DNA of 64,000 nt from Hyphomicrobiales bacterium. Its GTDB lineage: Bacteria; Pseudomonadota; Alphaproteobacteria; Rhizobiales; Rhizobiaceae. The translations under genes and the position numbers were made by a program. Position 1 is the stretch's first letter. Every line of letters begins with the position of its first letter. The DNA is taken from positions 255,265-319,264 of the forward strand of contig UCKU01000012.1 in NCBI GenBank assembly GCA_900473185.1. Reading direction: 5' to 3'. Positions 7,539 to 16,206 of this stretch are shown here, one piece after another. Below the pieces are notes generated by a model that worked only from the letters and a program-made list of their open reading frames with translations, did no database searches and was not told where the DNA came from.

Positions 7539-9581
7539 TCAAAACAACGAACAGAACCTCAGAGCATCATAGACAGCGGCATGGATGTTGCGGCTGGAAA
7601 CCGCATCGCCGATCCGCACGAGGTCGAAACGCCCCTCGCTATTGCGCTGTGGCAGCGGTGGCCGACGATTGATCAGGGCGGAATAATCCACAGCACCAAG
7701 ATTTCGCGAAAGCAGCTTCAGTTCGAGATAGAGCCCGTCATTGGCAAACGTGCCATGTTCGACAACGACCTGGGACACGCGCCGCTCCCACTGTGCACCG
7801 TCTGCAAAATCCGATCCGAGTACGGCAACAAGGGCGTTGCCGTCGCGCCGGACGGATTTGAGCCGCGTGTTGATGGTAACCCTGACATTGCGTTCGGCGA
7901 AGGCACGGGCGTATGGAACGTGGTTCATGCCCCCCATATCGGGCGCGAAAAAGCGTTCGGGCGACACAAGCTCGAGTTCGGCACCGCTTTTGGCAATCAC
8001 CTCAGCCGCCGACATGCCCGGATGTCCGCCATTGTCATCAAAGAGCAGCACCGTGTCGGCGATCCTGACGCCACCAGCGAGAATTTCCCAGGAAGAGGTC
8101 ACCAGCTCGTCGCCGGCATCCAGTTCGGGTTGCTGCGCAATGCCACCGGTCGCAATGACAACAAGGTCGGGTTCAAAAGCAAGGACGTCACCTGCCTCTG
8201 CGTAGACATCATAATGCATGCGAACACCCAACCGCTCGAGTTCCGCCAGCCGCCAGTCGATGATGCCTATCATCTCTTTGCGTCGGGGATTGCGGACGAG
8301 CAGATTGACCTGTCCGCCGGCTTTTCCCGTTGCTTCCAGGACATCGACCACATGCCCGCGCTCCGCGAGCACACGGGCGGCCTCGAGGCCGGCCGGCCCC
8401 GCACCGACCACGACGGCCTTACGGAGAATCTCCGCCTTGGGGATCTCGTGCGGGATTTCCTCCTCACGACCGGTCGCGGCATTGTGGATACAAAGCGCCT
8501 CCCCGCCTTCATAGATCCGGTCGAGACAATAGGTGGCGCCGACGCAGGGCCGGATGCGTGCCTCCTCGCCGCTTTCGATCTTTCGCACGATATGCGGGTC
8601 GGCAATATGGGCGCGCGTCATGCCGACCATGTCGAGCTTCCCCTCGGCGATCGCATGACGGGCGGTTGCTACGTCACCGATGCGCGCGGCATGAAAGACG
8701 GGGAGCTTGGTTATCGCCTTCACTTCGCCGGCAAAATCGAGATGCGGGGCAGACGCCATGCCCTGGATCGGAATGACCTCGTTGAGCGCGACATCGCTGT
8801 CGATATGACCGCGAATGATGTTGAGAAAATCGATATCGCCGGATCGCGCGAATCGTGAAGCGATCTCTATGCCTTCCTCGCGTGACAGTCCTTTCTCCCA
8901 GTCCTCATCGGCGACAAGGCGCATGCCGACGATGAAATCCGGCCCAACCGCCTCGCGAACCGCCTGCGTGACCATGACAGAAAAACGCATGCGATTGTCG
9001 AGCGAACCGCCGAATTCGTCCTCGCGCCGATTGGCCGCCGGCGACCAGAAGCCATCGAGCAGATGGCCATAAGCCTCGATCTCGATACCGTCGAGGCCGG
9101 CTTCCTGCATGCGCTGCGCCGCCGTGGCATAGTCTGCCACAATGCGTTCGATGTCCCAGTCTTCGGCCTCTTTCGGGAAGGCCCGGTGTGCCGGCTCACG
9201 GATCGGCGAGGCTGACAGCACCGGCAACCAGTCGCCCCTGTTCCAGCCTGTGCGGCGGCCGAGATGCGTGAGCTGGATCATGACCGCTGCACCGAATTCA
9301 TGACAGTCGTCGGCAAGCTTCTTCAGCCAGGGCACGATCTCGTCGCGATAGGCATGGAGATTGCCGAAGGATGGCGGAGAGTCAGGCGAGACGATCGCCG
9401 ATCCCGCCGTCATCGTCAGCGCAATACCGCCTCTCGCCTTTTCCCTGTGATAGAGCCGGTAGCGATCCGTCGGCATGCCGTTTTCCGAATAGGCCGGCTC
9501 GTGAGCGGTCGACATGACGCGGTTTTTCAGCGTCAGGTGCTTGAGTTGGAAAGGCTGCAGCAGGGGGTCTTTGGAGAACAT
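7539..9581 (-). CDS. NADH:flavin oxidoreductase of trimethylamine-dehydrogenase family (N-methylproline/dimethylglycine demethylase-like)
   Basis: About 680 residues from the ATG at 9581 (MFSKDPLLQPF), the normal length for trimethylamine dehydrogenase-like enzymes. It has an N-terminal FMN TIM barrel (residues 1-340, with MSTAHEPAY and VMIQLTHLGRR), an Fe-S segment at 346-364, and a C-terminal FAD/NAD-binding part (KAVVVGAGPAGLEAARVLAERGH). Cys346, Cys352 and Cys364 align with three 4Fe-4S ligands of trimethylamine dehydrogenase; the second ligand is Ala349. Relatives include StcD (N-methylproline demethylase) and DgcA (dimethylglycine demethylation), which fits the neighbouring sox genes. 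The open frame continues far upstream, but that part is only the antiparallel shadow of the transporter gene. An in-frame ATG at 9635 is an alternative start. Confidence 0.85.
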   Translation of the reverse strand: MFSKDPLLQPFQLKHLTLKNRVMSTAHEPAYSENGMPTDRYRLYHREKARGGIALTMTAGSAIVSPDSPPSFGNLHAYRDEIVPWLKKLADDCHEFGAAVMIQLTHLGRRTGWNRGDWLPVLSASPIREPAHRAFPKEAEDWDIERIVADYATAAQRMQEAGLDGIEIEAYGHLLDGFWSPAANRREDEFGGSLDNRMRFSVMVTQAVREAVGPDFIVGMRLVADEDWEKGLSREEGIEIASRFARSGDIDFLNIIRGHIDSDVALNEVIPIQGMASAPHLDFAGEVKAITKLPVFHAARIGDVATARHAIAEGKLDMVGMTRAHIADPHIVRKIESGEEARIRPCVGATYCLDRIYEGGEALCIHNAATGREEEIPHEIPKAEILRKAVVVGAGPAGLEAARVLAERGHVVDVLEATGKAGGQVNLLVRNPRRKEMIGIIDWRLAELERLGVRMHYDVYAEAGDVLAFEPDLVVIATGGIAQQPELDAGDELVTSSWEILAGGVRIADTVLLFDDNGGHPGMSAAEVIAKSGAELELVSPERFFAPDMGGMNHVPYARAFAERNVRVTINTRLKSVRRDGNALVAVLGSDFADGAQWERRVSQVVVEHGTFANDGLYLELKLLSRNLGAVDYSALINRRPPLPQRNSEGRFDLVRIGDAVSSRNIHAAVYDALRFCSLF

Positions 9582-9670
9582 GTCCGCACTCGTTGCTTGG
9601 GTGGGAGTGGCAATCGAACCGATATTCTGACCCATGCCGCCTGAAATGACGATCCGATCGGCGTCGCTTT

Positions 9671-10630
9671 CTAGCCGGCATGCGCCCGCCGGCTGCGGCT
9701 GAGGTCGACGGCGGTATGCCAGAGCACGGCTCCAAGGATGACGGCACCCCCAAAGAAGGTGGCAACCGGCGGCAGTTCGGAAAACATGAGCCAGACCCAG
9801 AACGGGGTCAATACAATCTCCATTGTTCCGATCAGTGCGGCTTCGGCCGGCGGCATTCGCCTCGCCCCAGCCAGGAAAAGCACGAGCGCCAGCGAAAAAT
9901 TGGTCGCGCCGAAGGCTGCCAGCACGATCCAGTTGTGAAGATCGAGCGAGCCGACCGAGCCGAAAGGGGCGAAGATGACGAGCGTCAGGAAGGCGCTGAC
10001 AACAGTCGGCGGCAGGCTCGGCACCTCGGGATTGATGCGCGGAATGATGATGACGAGCGCGAAGGAGACCGTCATGCCGAGCGCCAGCAGATCGCCGAGC
10101 CCGGTCCCGCCGCCGATCGACGAGGCGACGATGATCGCGACGCCCAGGAGCGAAATGCCCCCGGCAATCATTGTGCGACGTCCCACCCCCTCCTTCAGGA
10201 TGATCCATCCGAAGAGGGCGGCAATGAAAGGCGCAGTCGAATAGATCATCGTCACATTCGCGACGCTGGTCATATAGAGCGCCCCGATGAAGCAGCCCTG
10301 GCTGACGGTCTGGCAGACAATCATCGCCAGACCGGATGGATGCAGGACCGAACGCCATTGCTTTCGCGATATCCCGCCTTCGAGGAACAGGCAGGGGATC
10401 AGCAGGAACAGCCCGCCGAACAGCGAACGCCAAGCGATCGCCGTCCAGACGTCTGTCGTCAGGAGCCGCGAGTAGACCCCGCTGGCGCTCCAGGCAAGTG
10501 TCGCCCCGATGACGAGAAGGATGCCCTTCTCGCGCTCGCCGGCACCGAGATGCCTGGCCGGATGGTCAATGGTCACGCAAGTAGTCTCGAAGGAGGAAAA
10601 GTCGAACGCACCTCCTTTCTGCACCCACAA
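9671..10630 (-). CDS. EamA/DMT-family transporter
   Basis: A protein of up to 319 residues with about ten hydrophobic helices and two EamA repeats (first helix GILLVIGATLAWSASGVYS; the second repeat begins near GSVGSLDLHNWIVLAAFGAT). This drug/metabolite transporter superfamily exports small metabolites, often amino acids. The start is uncertain: the first 35 residues before the first helix look non-family-like, and a later start is possible. It is co-directional with the demethylase (90 bp between genes) and diverges from a LysR gene, so it may export a demethylation product or precursor. The substrate cannot be told from sequence. Confidence 0.85.
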   Translation of the reverse strand: MWVQKGGAFDFSSFETTCVTIDHPARHLGAGEREKGILLVIGATLAWSASGVYSRLLTTDVWTAIAWRSLFGGLFLLIPCLFLEGGISRKQWRSVLHPSGLAMIVCQTVSQGCFIGALYMTSVANVTMIYSTAPFIAALFGWIILKEGVGRRTMIAGGISLLGVAIIVASSIGGGTGLGDLLALGMTVSFALVIIIPRINPEVPSLPPTVVSAFLTLVIFAPFGSVGSLDLHNWIVLAAFGATNFSLALVLFLAGARRMPPAEAALIGTMEIVLTPFWVWLMFSELPPVATFFGGAVILGAVLWHTAVDLSRSRRAHAG

Positions 10631-10690
10631 TTGACATCAGACAAACGAATAGTAGAGATGGATGTCATCGATTTTTTCTATGGCTGTCCA

Positions 10691-11566
10691 ATGCGCGAAC
10701 CCATCGAGAGTGATCTTCTCCGGACCTTTCTCGTCGTCGTCGAGACCACCAATTTCTCGGCGGCCGCACAGCGTATCGGCAGAACACAGTCTGCGATCAG
10801 CGCGGCGATCAAGAAGCTGGAAGAGACGATCGGCGAAACGCTGTTCGAGCGGGGCGCGCGAGGTGTCGTGCTCACGCGTCAAGGGGTCCAGCTCGTCCCC
10901 TATGCCCGGCGCGTCATCGATCTCCTGAGCGAGGCAGCGGCGACGATCCGCAGCAAGCCGCTCGGAGGACCGGTTCGCATCGGCATTCCCGAAGAATATA
11001 GTCAGACGGTGCTGCCCGCCGCACTTGCGGCCTTTGCCGTGCGCCATCCGGCCGTCGAGGTCACGGTCTCCTGCGATTATACAATCCGCAACATTGCCGC
11101 CCTCGAGCGCGACGAGCTCGATCTCGCCGTCGTCTTCGACTGGAGCGATCAGATGAGTGGCGAAGTACTCTGCATCGATCCGACCGTCTGGGTAACCTCG
11201 ATCGTCCACCGGCTGCACGATATCGACCCGCTGCCGATCGCAACCTACAGAGACTCGAGCTGGTGTCGCGATTTTGCATTGAAGTCGCTGCACCAGCTCG
11301 GACGCAACTACCGGGTCGCCTTCATTGCCGACACCAGTTCCGGGCTGAAGAACGCCGTGACGGCCGGTCTTGCCGTCACCACGCTGTCGCGCAGCAACAT
11401 CCCACCCGGCTGCCGGGAACTGACGACCGAGGACGGCTTCCCGCCGGTCGATTCCTCAAGGGTCGTGCTTCGTCGCAACACATTCCGGTCGAGCGAGGCG
11501 GTTCGCGAGCTTGCCGAGATGGTGCGCGATGCCTTCCAGCCTATGGCCGGGCCTCCGATGGCCTGA
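10691..11566 (+). CDS. LysR-family transcriptional regulator
   Basis: A 291-residue LysR protein from the ATG at 10691 (MREPIESDLLRTFLVVVE), with the helix-turn-helix at residues 20-45 (NFSAAAQRIGRTQSAISAAI) and a LysR_substrate domain from about residue 90 (GGPVRIGIPEEYSQTVLP). An in-frame ATG at 10658 adds 11 residues. The distance to the divergent EamA gene is 60 bp (27 bp if 10658 is used), so the regulator probably controls the transporter/demethylase pair and itself from a shared promoter. Its 3' end overlaps the convergent GlxA-type regulator gene by 26 bp. Confidence 0.9.
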   Translation: MREPIESDLLRTFLVVVETTNFSAAAQRIGRTQSAISAAIKKLEETIGETLFERGARGVVLTRQGVQLVPYARRVIDLLSEAAATIRSKPLGGPVRIGIPEEYSQTVLPAALAAFAVRHPAVEVTVSCDYTIRNIAALERDELDLAVVFDWSDQMSGEVLCIDPTVWVTSIVHRLHDIDPLPIATYRDSSWCRDFALKSLHQLGRNYRVAFIADTSSGLKNAVTAGLAVTTLSRSNIPPGCRELTTEDGFPPVDSSRVVLRRNTFRSSEAVRELAEMVRDAFQPMAGPPMA

Positions 11567-12524
11567 CCGGACGCCGCAGCCGTCGCCGCGTTTCCGATGG
11601 GCTTTCGGAATAGCTTGCCCGATAGCTTCGCGCGAAGGCAGAGGCCGAATTGAAGCCGGTTGCGGCTGCAATGTCGGCGAAGGACGCGGTCGTCTCTATC
11701 ACCCTGCGCCGCGCCGCGTTCAATCTCAAGGCAAGATAGTGGATATGGGGCGGCGCACCGATCGAGGCCTGGAAGAGGTCCTGCAGGTGGCGGGCGCTGA
11801 TCCCGACCCTGCGGGCAAGACGCGCCAGCACGATCGGCTGCTCGATATTGTCCTCCATCAGCCGCACGGCGTGGGCCACCCGCGGATCGTCCACGCGCAA
11901 GCCTGCCGACAGCGCCTCGTCGGCATGAAAGGACGGCTGCTCGTAGCGGAACAGCCGGCTGACTTCGAGCGCCAGCGAATAGCTCTGGCGCCGCCGGATG
12001 ATCTCCAGCATCAGGTCCACGGTCGGCAGCGAGCCCGATGTGGTCAGCCGCTTGCCATCGATGACGAACCGGTCCTTGACCGCCGACACCTGCGGATAGG
12101 CAAGCGCGAAATCCTCGTAATCCTCCCAATGCACGGTCGCCGACAGGCCGTCGAGCAGGCAGGCTTCCGCGAGCAGCCAGGTGCCGGATTCGATGCCGGC
12201 GATAATGGTCCGGTGGCGTGCCGCCTGCGACAGCTGCATCTTCAGGCCCGCCGAGGCGCTTTGCCGCCAGTTGTAGCTTGCCAGCACGAAGAGCGGCGTA
12301 TCCGATGCGGTCGTCTGGAACGTTCCCTGCGCCGGGATGGCAATGTGGCTAGTTGTCGGCACAGCTTCGCCGTCAGGTGTGAAAATCCGCCAGCGGTAGA
12401 GCTCACTGCCGGAAATGCGGTTTGCTCCGCGCATCGGTTCGATGACGGAGGCAATGAGAATGAGATTGGTGTCCGGCAGGACAAGAAGATCGATGTCGAG
12501 CCGTTCGGTCGATCGCTCCAGCAC
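11541..12524 (-). CDS. GlxA-family AraC regulator, CdhR-like (probable carnitine cluster activator)
   Basis: I choose the GTG at 12524, giving VLERSTERLDIDLLVLPDTN, because GGGAGGGG lies 3 nt upstream on the minus strand and the family fold starts there. Upstream codons reach 12629 but cross the divergent promoter. The result is about 327 residues: a DJ-1/PfpI-like sensor domain (LPDTNLILIASVIEPMRGAN; IIAGIESGTWLLAEACLL) followed by an AraC double helix-turn-helix (LARRVGISARHLQDLFQASI; SFADIAAATGFNSASAFARS). It faces the carnitine genes across 107 bp. CdhR of Pseudomonas, the carnitine dehydrogenase activator, has the same architecture and position. The assignment is by context. Confidence 0.87.
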   Translation of the reverse strand: MLERSTERLDIDLLVLPDTNLILIASVIEPMRGANRISGSELYRWRIFTPDGEAVPTTSHIAIPAQGTFQTTASDTPLFVLASYNWRQSASAGLKMQLSQAARHRTIIAGIESGTWLLAEACLLDGLSATVHWEDYEDFALAYPQVSAVKDRFVIDGKRLTTSGSLPTVDLMLEIIRRRQSYSLALEVSRLFRYEQPSFHADEALSAGLRVDDPRVAHAVRLMEDNIEQPIVLARLARRVGISARHLQDLFQASIGAPPHIHYLALRLNAARRRVIETTASFADIAAATGFNSASAFARSYRASYSESPSETRRRLRRPVRPSEARP

Positions 12525-12631
12525 GGTCCCCTCCCTGATGTTCCGATAATGTATCGATCGATTCCGAAAATGCAAAGCATCCTCGCTCGTCCTGGAGCGT
12601 AATACCCTCAAGACGAGGGAGAACAACAAAC
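12525..12631. promoter_or_regulatory. divergent regulatory region of the carnitine cluster
   Basis: A 107-bp gap between the CdhR-like regulator and the first catabolic gene. It contains the perfect 10-bp palindrome ATCGATCGAT within TGTATCGATCGATTCC, which is a candidate activator-binding core. On the plus strand GAGGGAG at the right end serves the downstream gene. On the minus strand GGGAGGGG serves the regulator. No certain -35/-10 pair is called. Confidence 0.45.
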
Positions 12632-13534
12632 ATGCCTCTTGCGATGAACCGCGATGTTTTCATCACCTGCGCCGTCACCGGTGCCGGCGATACGGTTTCG
12701 AAATCCAGCCACGTTCCCATTACTCCCAAGCAGATCGCGGATTCCGCGATCGACGCCGCCAAGGCTGGGGCGGCAGTCGTTCACTGTCATGTCCGCGATC
12801 CGGAAACCGGTGCCGCAAGCCGCCGCAACGACCTCTACAGGGAGGTCACAGACCGCATCCGTTCGGCCGATGTCGATGTGGTGTTGAACCTGACGGCCGG
12901 CATGGGCGGAGACCTGATTTTCGGCGATGTCGAAAGTCCCCTTCCCCTGAAGGCGGCTGGAACGGACATGGCAGGGGCAACTGAGCGCGTCAGCCATGTC
13001 GCCGAATGCCTGCCGGAAATCTGCACGCTCGACTGCGGCACGATGAACTTCAATCTCGGCGATTACGTCATGACCAACACGCCCGCCATGCTGCGGTCAA
13101 TGGCGAAGAAAATGACCGATCTCGGCGTGCGCCCCGAGATCGAGGCATTCGACACCGGCCATCTTTGGTTTGCAAAGCAGCTCGCCGAAGAGGGGCTGAT
13201 CGAGGATCCGGTGCTCATCCAGCTGTGCTTGGGCATTCCCTGGGGTGCCCCAGACGATCTCAACACGTTCATGGCCATGGTCAACAACGTGCCCGATAGC
13301 TGGACCTTCTCGGCCTTTTCGATTGGTCGCAACGCGATGGCCTATCCGGCCGCCGCGGTTCTGGCGGGCGGCAATGTCCGCGTTGGCCTCGAGGATAATC
13401 TCTATATCGGCAAGGGCGCTCTCGCCACCAATGCGCAGCTTGTCGAAAAGGCTGTGCAGGTGGTCGAAGGCATGGGGGCCAGGATCATCGGTCCCGAGGA
13501 CGTCCGCAAGAAACTGAATCTGAATAAGCGCTGA
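12632..13534 (+). CDS. beta-keto-acid cleavage enzyme (BKACE, DUF849), probable 3-dehydrocarnitine cleavage
   Basis: A 300-residue BKACE-family protein. The zinc motif HCHVRDPETG (His51, His53) and the GHLWFAKQLAEEGLIEDP and CLGIPWGAPDD segments are characteristic. The family condenses a beta-keto acid with acetyl-CoA to give acetoacetate plus a new acyl-CoA. In carnitine degradation the substrate is 3-dehydrocarnitine and the product betainyl-CoA. The next gene, 7 bp downstream, provides both the enzyme that makes 3-dehydrocarnitine and the thioesterase that consumes betainyl-CoA, so the assignment is strong by context. A second ATG at 12644 (MNRDVFITCAVTGAG) is an alternative start. Confidence 0.9.
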   Translation: MPLAMNRDVFITCAVTGAGDTVSKSSHVPITPKQIADSAIDAAKAGAAVVHCHVRDPETGAASRRNDLYREVTDRIRSADVDVVLNLTAGMGGDLIFGDVESPLPLKAAGTDMAGATERVSHVAECLPEICTLDCGTMNFNLGDYVMTNTPAMLRSMAKKMTDLGVRPEIEAFDTGHLWFAKQLAEEGLIEDPVLIQLCLGIPWGAPDDLNTFMAMVNNVPDSWTFSAFSIGRNAMAYPAAAVLAGGNVRVGLEDNLYIGKGALATNAQLVEKAVQVVEGMGARIIGPEDVRKKLNLNKR

Positions 13535-13541
13535 GGACGAC

Positions 13542-15032
13542 ATGACAGGGATCACCAAAGCGGCCTGTATCGGCGGCGGCGTTATCGGCGGGGGATGGAT
13601 TGCACGTTTTCTGCTTGCCGGCATTGATGTCAGCGTCTTCGATCCTCATCCGGAAGCAAGCCGCATCGTGGGCGAGGTCATTGCCAATGCGGAAAAGGCC
13701 TATGGGATGCTGACCGCCGCACCGCTGCCGCCACGCGGCCGGCTCACCTTTGAAAAGTCGCTGCAAGAGGCGGTCTCCGGCGCCGACTGGATCCAGGAAA
13801 GCGTGCCGGAACGGCTTGACCTCAAGCGCGGCGTATTGACCGAGATCGATGCTGCGGCACGCCCGGATGCCCTGATCGGTTCCTCCACATCCGGCCTGCT
13901 GCCGAGTGATCTGCAGCGCGACATGAAACATCCCGAGCGCCTCTTCGTCGCCCATCCCTATAATCCGGTCTACCTGCTGCCGCTGGTGGAGATCGTCGGC
14001 GGCGAGAAGACCTCGAAAGCCACCATTCAGGCAGCGATGGAGCGCTTGGCGCCGATCGGCATGAAGGGCGTCCATATCGCCAAGGAGATTGAGGCCTTCG
14101 TCGGCGACCGGCTGCTCGAAGCGCTCTGGCGCGAGGCGCTCTGGCTCATCCATGACGATATCTGCACCGTCGAGACGCTCGACGACGTCATCCGCTATTC
14201 CTTCGGACTTCGCTGGGCGCAGATGGGTCTGTTTCAGACTTATCGCATTGCCGGCGGCGAGGCCGGAATGCGCCATTTCCTCGCGCAGTTCGGGCCCTGC
14301 CTTGCCTGGCCCTGGACGAAACTGACCGACGTCGTCGACCTCGACGACGCGTTGATCGAAAAGATCGGAAAACAGTCGGACGAACAGGCGGCCGGCCTTT
14401 CGATCCGTGCACTGGAGCGCATCCGCGACGAAAATCTCGTCGGCATTCTGCAGGCGTTGAAGGCCGGAAATGACGGCAAGGGCTGGGGCGCCGGCCAGTT
14501 GCTGAAAGATTTCGAACAGTCCCTCTGGGCCGCAGGCGGTGGGAAAATCGCTGGCGCTGATCATTCAGAGCCCCTCAAGCTCGTCGAGACGAAGGTGAGC
14601 CCCGCCTGGGTCGACTATAACGGCCATATGACGGAGCATCGCTACTTGCAGGTTTTCGGCGATACGTCCGACGCGCTTCTGCGCCTGATCGGCGTCGATC
14701 TTGCCTATGTCGAGGCCGGGCAGAGCTACTATACTGTTGAGACCCATATCCGCCATCTTGGCGAGGCCAAGCTCGGGCAGGCGATCCATTCGACCTGCCA
14801 GATCCTCACAGTCGACGAGAAGCGGCTGCACCTCTTCCACACGATCCGCGACACTGAGAGCGGCGCAGTGCTCGCCACTGCCGAGCAGATGCTGCTGCAT
14901 GTCGATACCGAAGCCGGCAAGGCGACACCGGCGCCAGTCGCAGTCCTCGACCAGGCAAATCTGATCGCCGCGGCCCATGCAAAACTGCCTCCCCCCGACG
15001 GGGTTGGCCGCCATGTCGGCCAGAAACGATAG
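13542..15032 (+). CDS. lcdH: L-carnitine dehydrogenase fused to betainyl-CoA thioesterase
   Basis: A 496-residue two-domain protein. Residues 1-325 are a 3-hydroxyacyl-CoA-dehydrogenase-like NAD enzyme with the Rossmann loop CIGGGVIGGGW (9-19), plus VAHPYNPVYLLPLVEIVGGEKT, typical of L-carnitine 3-dehydrogenase. Residues 345-480 form a hotdog thioesterase (VSPAWVDYNGHMTEHRYL, with the Asp-Tyr-Asn-Gly-His-Met signature of 4-hydroxybenzoyl-CoA-type enzymes). The first domain makes 3-dehydrocarnitine; the second hydrolyses betainyl-CoA to glycine betaine. This fusion is known in rhizobia, where it brackets the BKACE step. Stand-alone versions occur in pseudomonads. Confidence 0.92.
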   Translation: MTGITKAACIGGGVIGGGWIARFLLAGIDVSVFDPHPEASRIVGEVIANAEKAYGMLTAAPLPPRGRLTFEKSLQEAVSGADWIQESVPERLDLKRGVLTEIDAAARPDALIGSSTSGLLPSDLQRDMKHPERLFVAHPYNPVYLLPLVEIVGGEKTSKATIQAAMERLAPIGMKGVHIAKEIEAFVGDRLLEALWREALWLIHDDICTVETLDDVIRYSFGLRWAQMGLFQTYRIAGGEAGMRHFLAQFGPCLAWPWTKLTDVVDLDDALIEKIGKQSDEQAAGLSIRALERIRDENLVGILQALKAGNDGKGWGAGQLLKDFEQSLWAAGGGKIAGADHSEPLKLVETKVSPAWVDYNGHMTEHRYLQVFGDTSDALLRLIGVDLAYVEAGQSYYTVETHIRHLGEAKLGQAIHSTCQILTVDEKRLHLFHTIRDTESGAVLATAEQMLLHVDTEAGKATPAPVAVLDQANLIAAAHAKLPPPDGVGRHVGQKR

Positions 15033-15042
15033 GGAGATCGAC

Positions 15043-16203
15043 ATGGATTTCGGCCTCAGCGAAGAACAGGAAATGATCGTCGAGACGGTCCGCGGCTTCG
15101 TCGAAACCGAAATCTATCCGCATGAGAACGAAGTCGAGCGCACGGGTTTCGTTCCGCCGGATCTAGCGGCTGAGATCCGGCGCAAATGCATCGAACTCGG
15201 CTTCTACGCCTGCAATTTCCCCGAAGATGCGGGCGGCGCCGGCCTCGATCATGTCACCTTCACGCTTGTCGAGCGGGAACTCGGCCGCGGCTCCATGGCG
15301 CTGACGGTCTTTTTCGGCCGTCCCTCCGGCATCCTGATGGCCTGCGAGGGCGAGCAGCGCGAGCGGTATTTGCTTCCTGCCGTCCGCGGAGAAAAGATCG
15401 ACGCTCTGGCGATCACCGAGCCTGATGCCGGTTCCGACATGCGCGGCATGAAATGCACCGCTCGCAGCGACGGCAGCGACTTCGTCCTCAATGGTAGCAA
15501 GCATTTCATCTCGCATGCCGATGCCGCCGATTTCATCATCGTCTTTGCTGCAACTGGTGAGGAGGAAACGCCAAAAGGCCTCAAGAAGAAGATCACTGCA
15601 TTTCTGGTCGATCGCGGCACCCCGGGCTTCGAAATTCTCAAAGGCTATGATTCCGTCTCCCACCGCGGCTATCACAATTGCACCCTGAGCTTTGCCGACT
15701 GCCGTATCCCGCAGTCCCAGGTGCTCGGCGAACTGCATCGCGGTTTCGAGCTTGCCAACCAGTGGCTCTACGGCACGCGGCTGACGGTCGCCGCCACCTG
15801 CGTCGGCCGGGCGCGGCGCGTCTTCGACATGGCCTTGTCCTACGCCGCCGCGCGCAAGCAGTTCGGTCGGCCGATCGGCGCCAACCAGGGCGTCTCCTTC
15901 AAGCTTGCCGACATGATCACGGAGATCGACGCAGCCGATTGGCTGACGCTTTCGGCGGCGTGGCGGCTGGATGCCGGCCGGTCTTCGGATCGCGAAATCG
16001 CTTCGGCCAAGCTCTACGCCTCTGAAATGCTTGCCCGCGTCACGGATGAGGCGATCCAGATCTATGGCGGCATGGGCCTGATGGACGACCTGCCGCTCGC
16101 CCGCTTCTGGCGCGATGCGCGCGTCGAGCGCATCTGGGACGGCACATCGGAGATCCAGCGCCATATCATCAGCCGCGACCTCCTGCGGCCTCTGGGAGCG
16201 TAG
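15043..16203 (+). CDS. acyl-CoA dehydrogenase family protein, candidate gamma-butyrobetainyl-CoA dehydrogenase
   Basis: A 386-residue flavoprotein starting at the ATG at 15043 (MDFGLSEEQEMIVETVRGFV), preceded by AGGGAG. The frame opens further upstream inside lcdH, but that part is not family-like. Acyl-CoA dehydrogenase landmarks are ALAITEPDAGSDM (FAD region), YAAARKQFGRPIGANQG and WDGTSEIQRHIISRDLL. In the C-terminal motif GGMGLMDDLP, Asp349 stands where short- and medium-chain enzymes carry the catalytic Glu. Between the carnitine enzymes and a CoA ligase it most likely interconverts gamma-butyrobetainyl-CoA and crotonobetainyl-CoA. Substrate is inference from neighbours; the CaiA-type reductive direction is the alternative. 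Confidence 0.83.
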   Translation: MDFGLSEEQEMIVETVRGFVETEIYPHENEVERTGFVPPDLAAEIRRKCIELGFYACNFPEDAGGAGLDHVTFTLVERELGRGSMALTVFFGRPSGILMACEGEQRERYLLPAVRGEKIDALAITEPDAGSDMRGMKCTARSDGSDFVLNGSKHFISHADAADFIIVFAATGEEETPKGLKKKITAFLVDRGTPGFEILKGYDSVSHRGYHNCTLSFADCRIPQSQVLGELHRGFELANQWLYGTRLTVAATCVGRARRVFDMALSYAAARKQFGRPIGANQGVSFKLADMITEIDAADWLTLSAAWRLDAGRSSDREIASAKLYASEMLARVTDEAIQIYGGMGLMDDLPLARFWRDARVERIWDGTSEIQRHIISRDLLRPLGA

Positions 16204-16206
16204 CCG

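Noticed and set aside
7539..10433. A single 964-codon minus-strand frame spanning the demethylase and the transporter gene
   Set aside because: The first 280 codons are an out-of-frame shadow of the EamA transporter; demethylase homology starts only at 9581.
9680..10657. Upstream extension of the LysR gene (628-codon frame)
   Set aside because: The extension is the complement of the EamA transporter; the LysR helix-turn-helix begins right after the ATG at 10658/10691.
11511..12602. 363-codon plus frame opposite the CdhR-like regulator
   Set aside because: Antisense shadow with no domain pattern.
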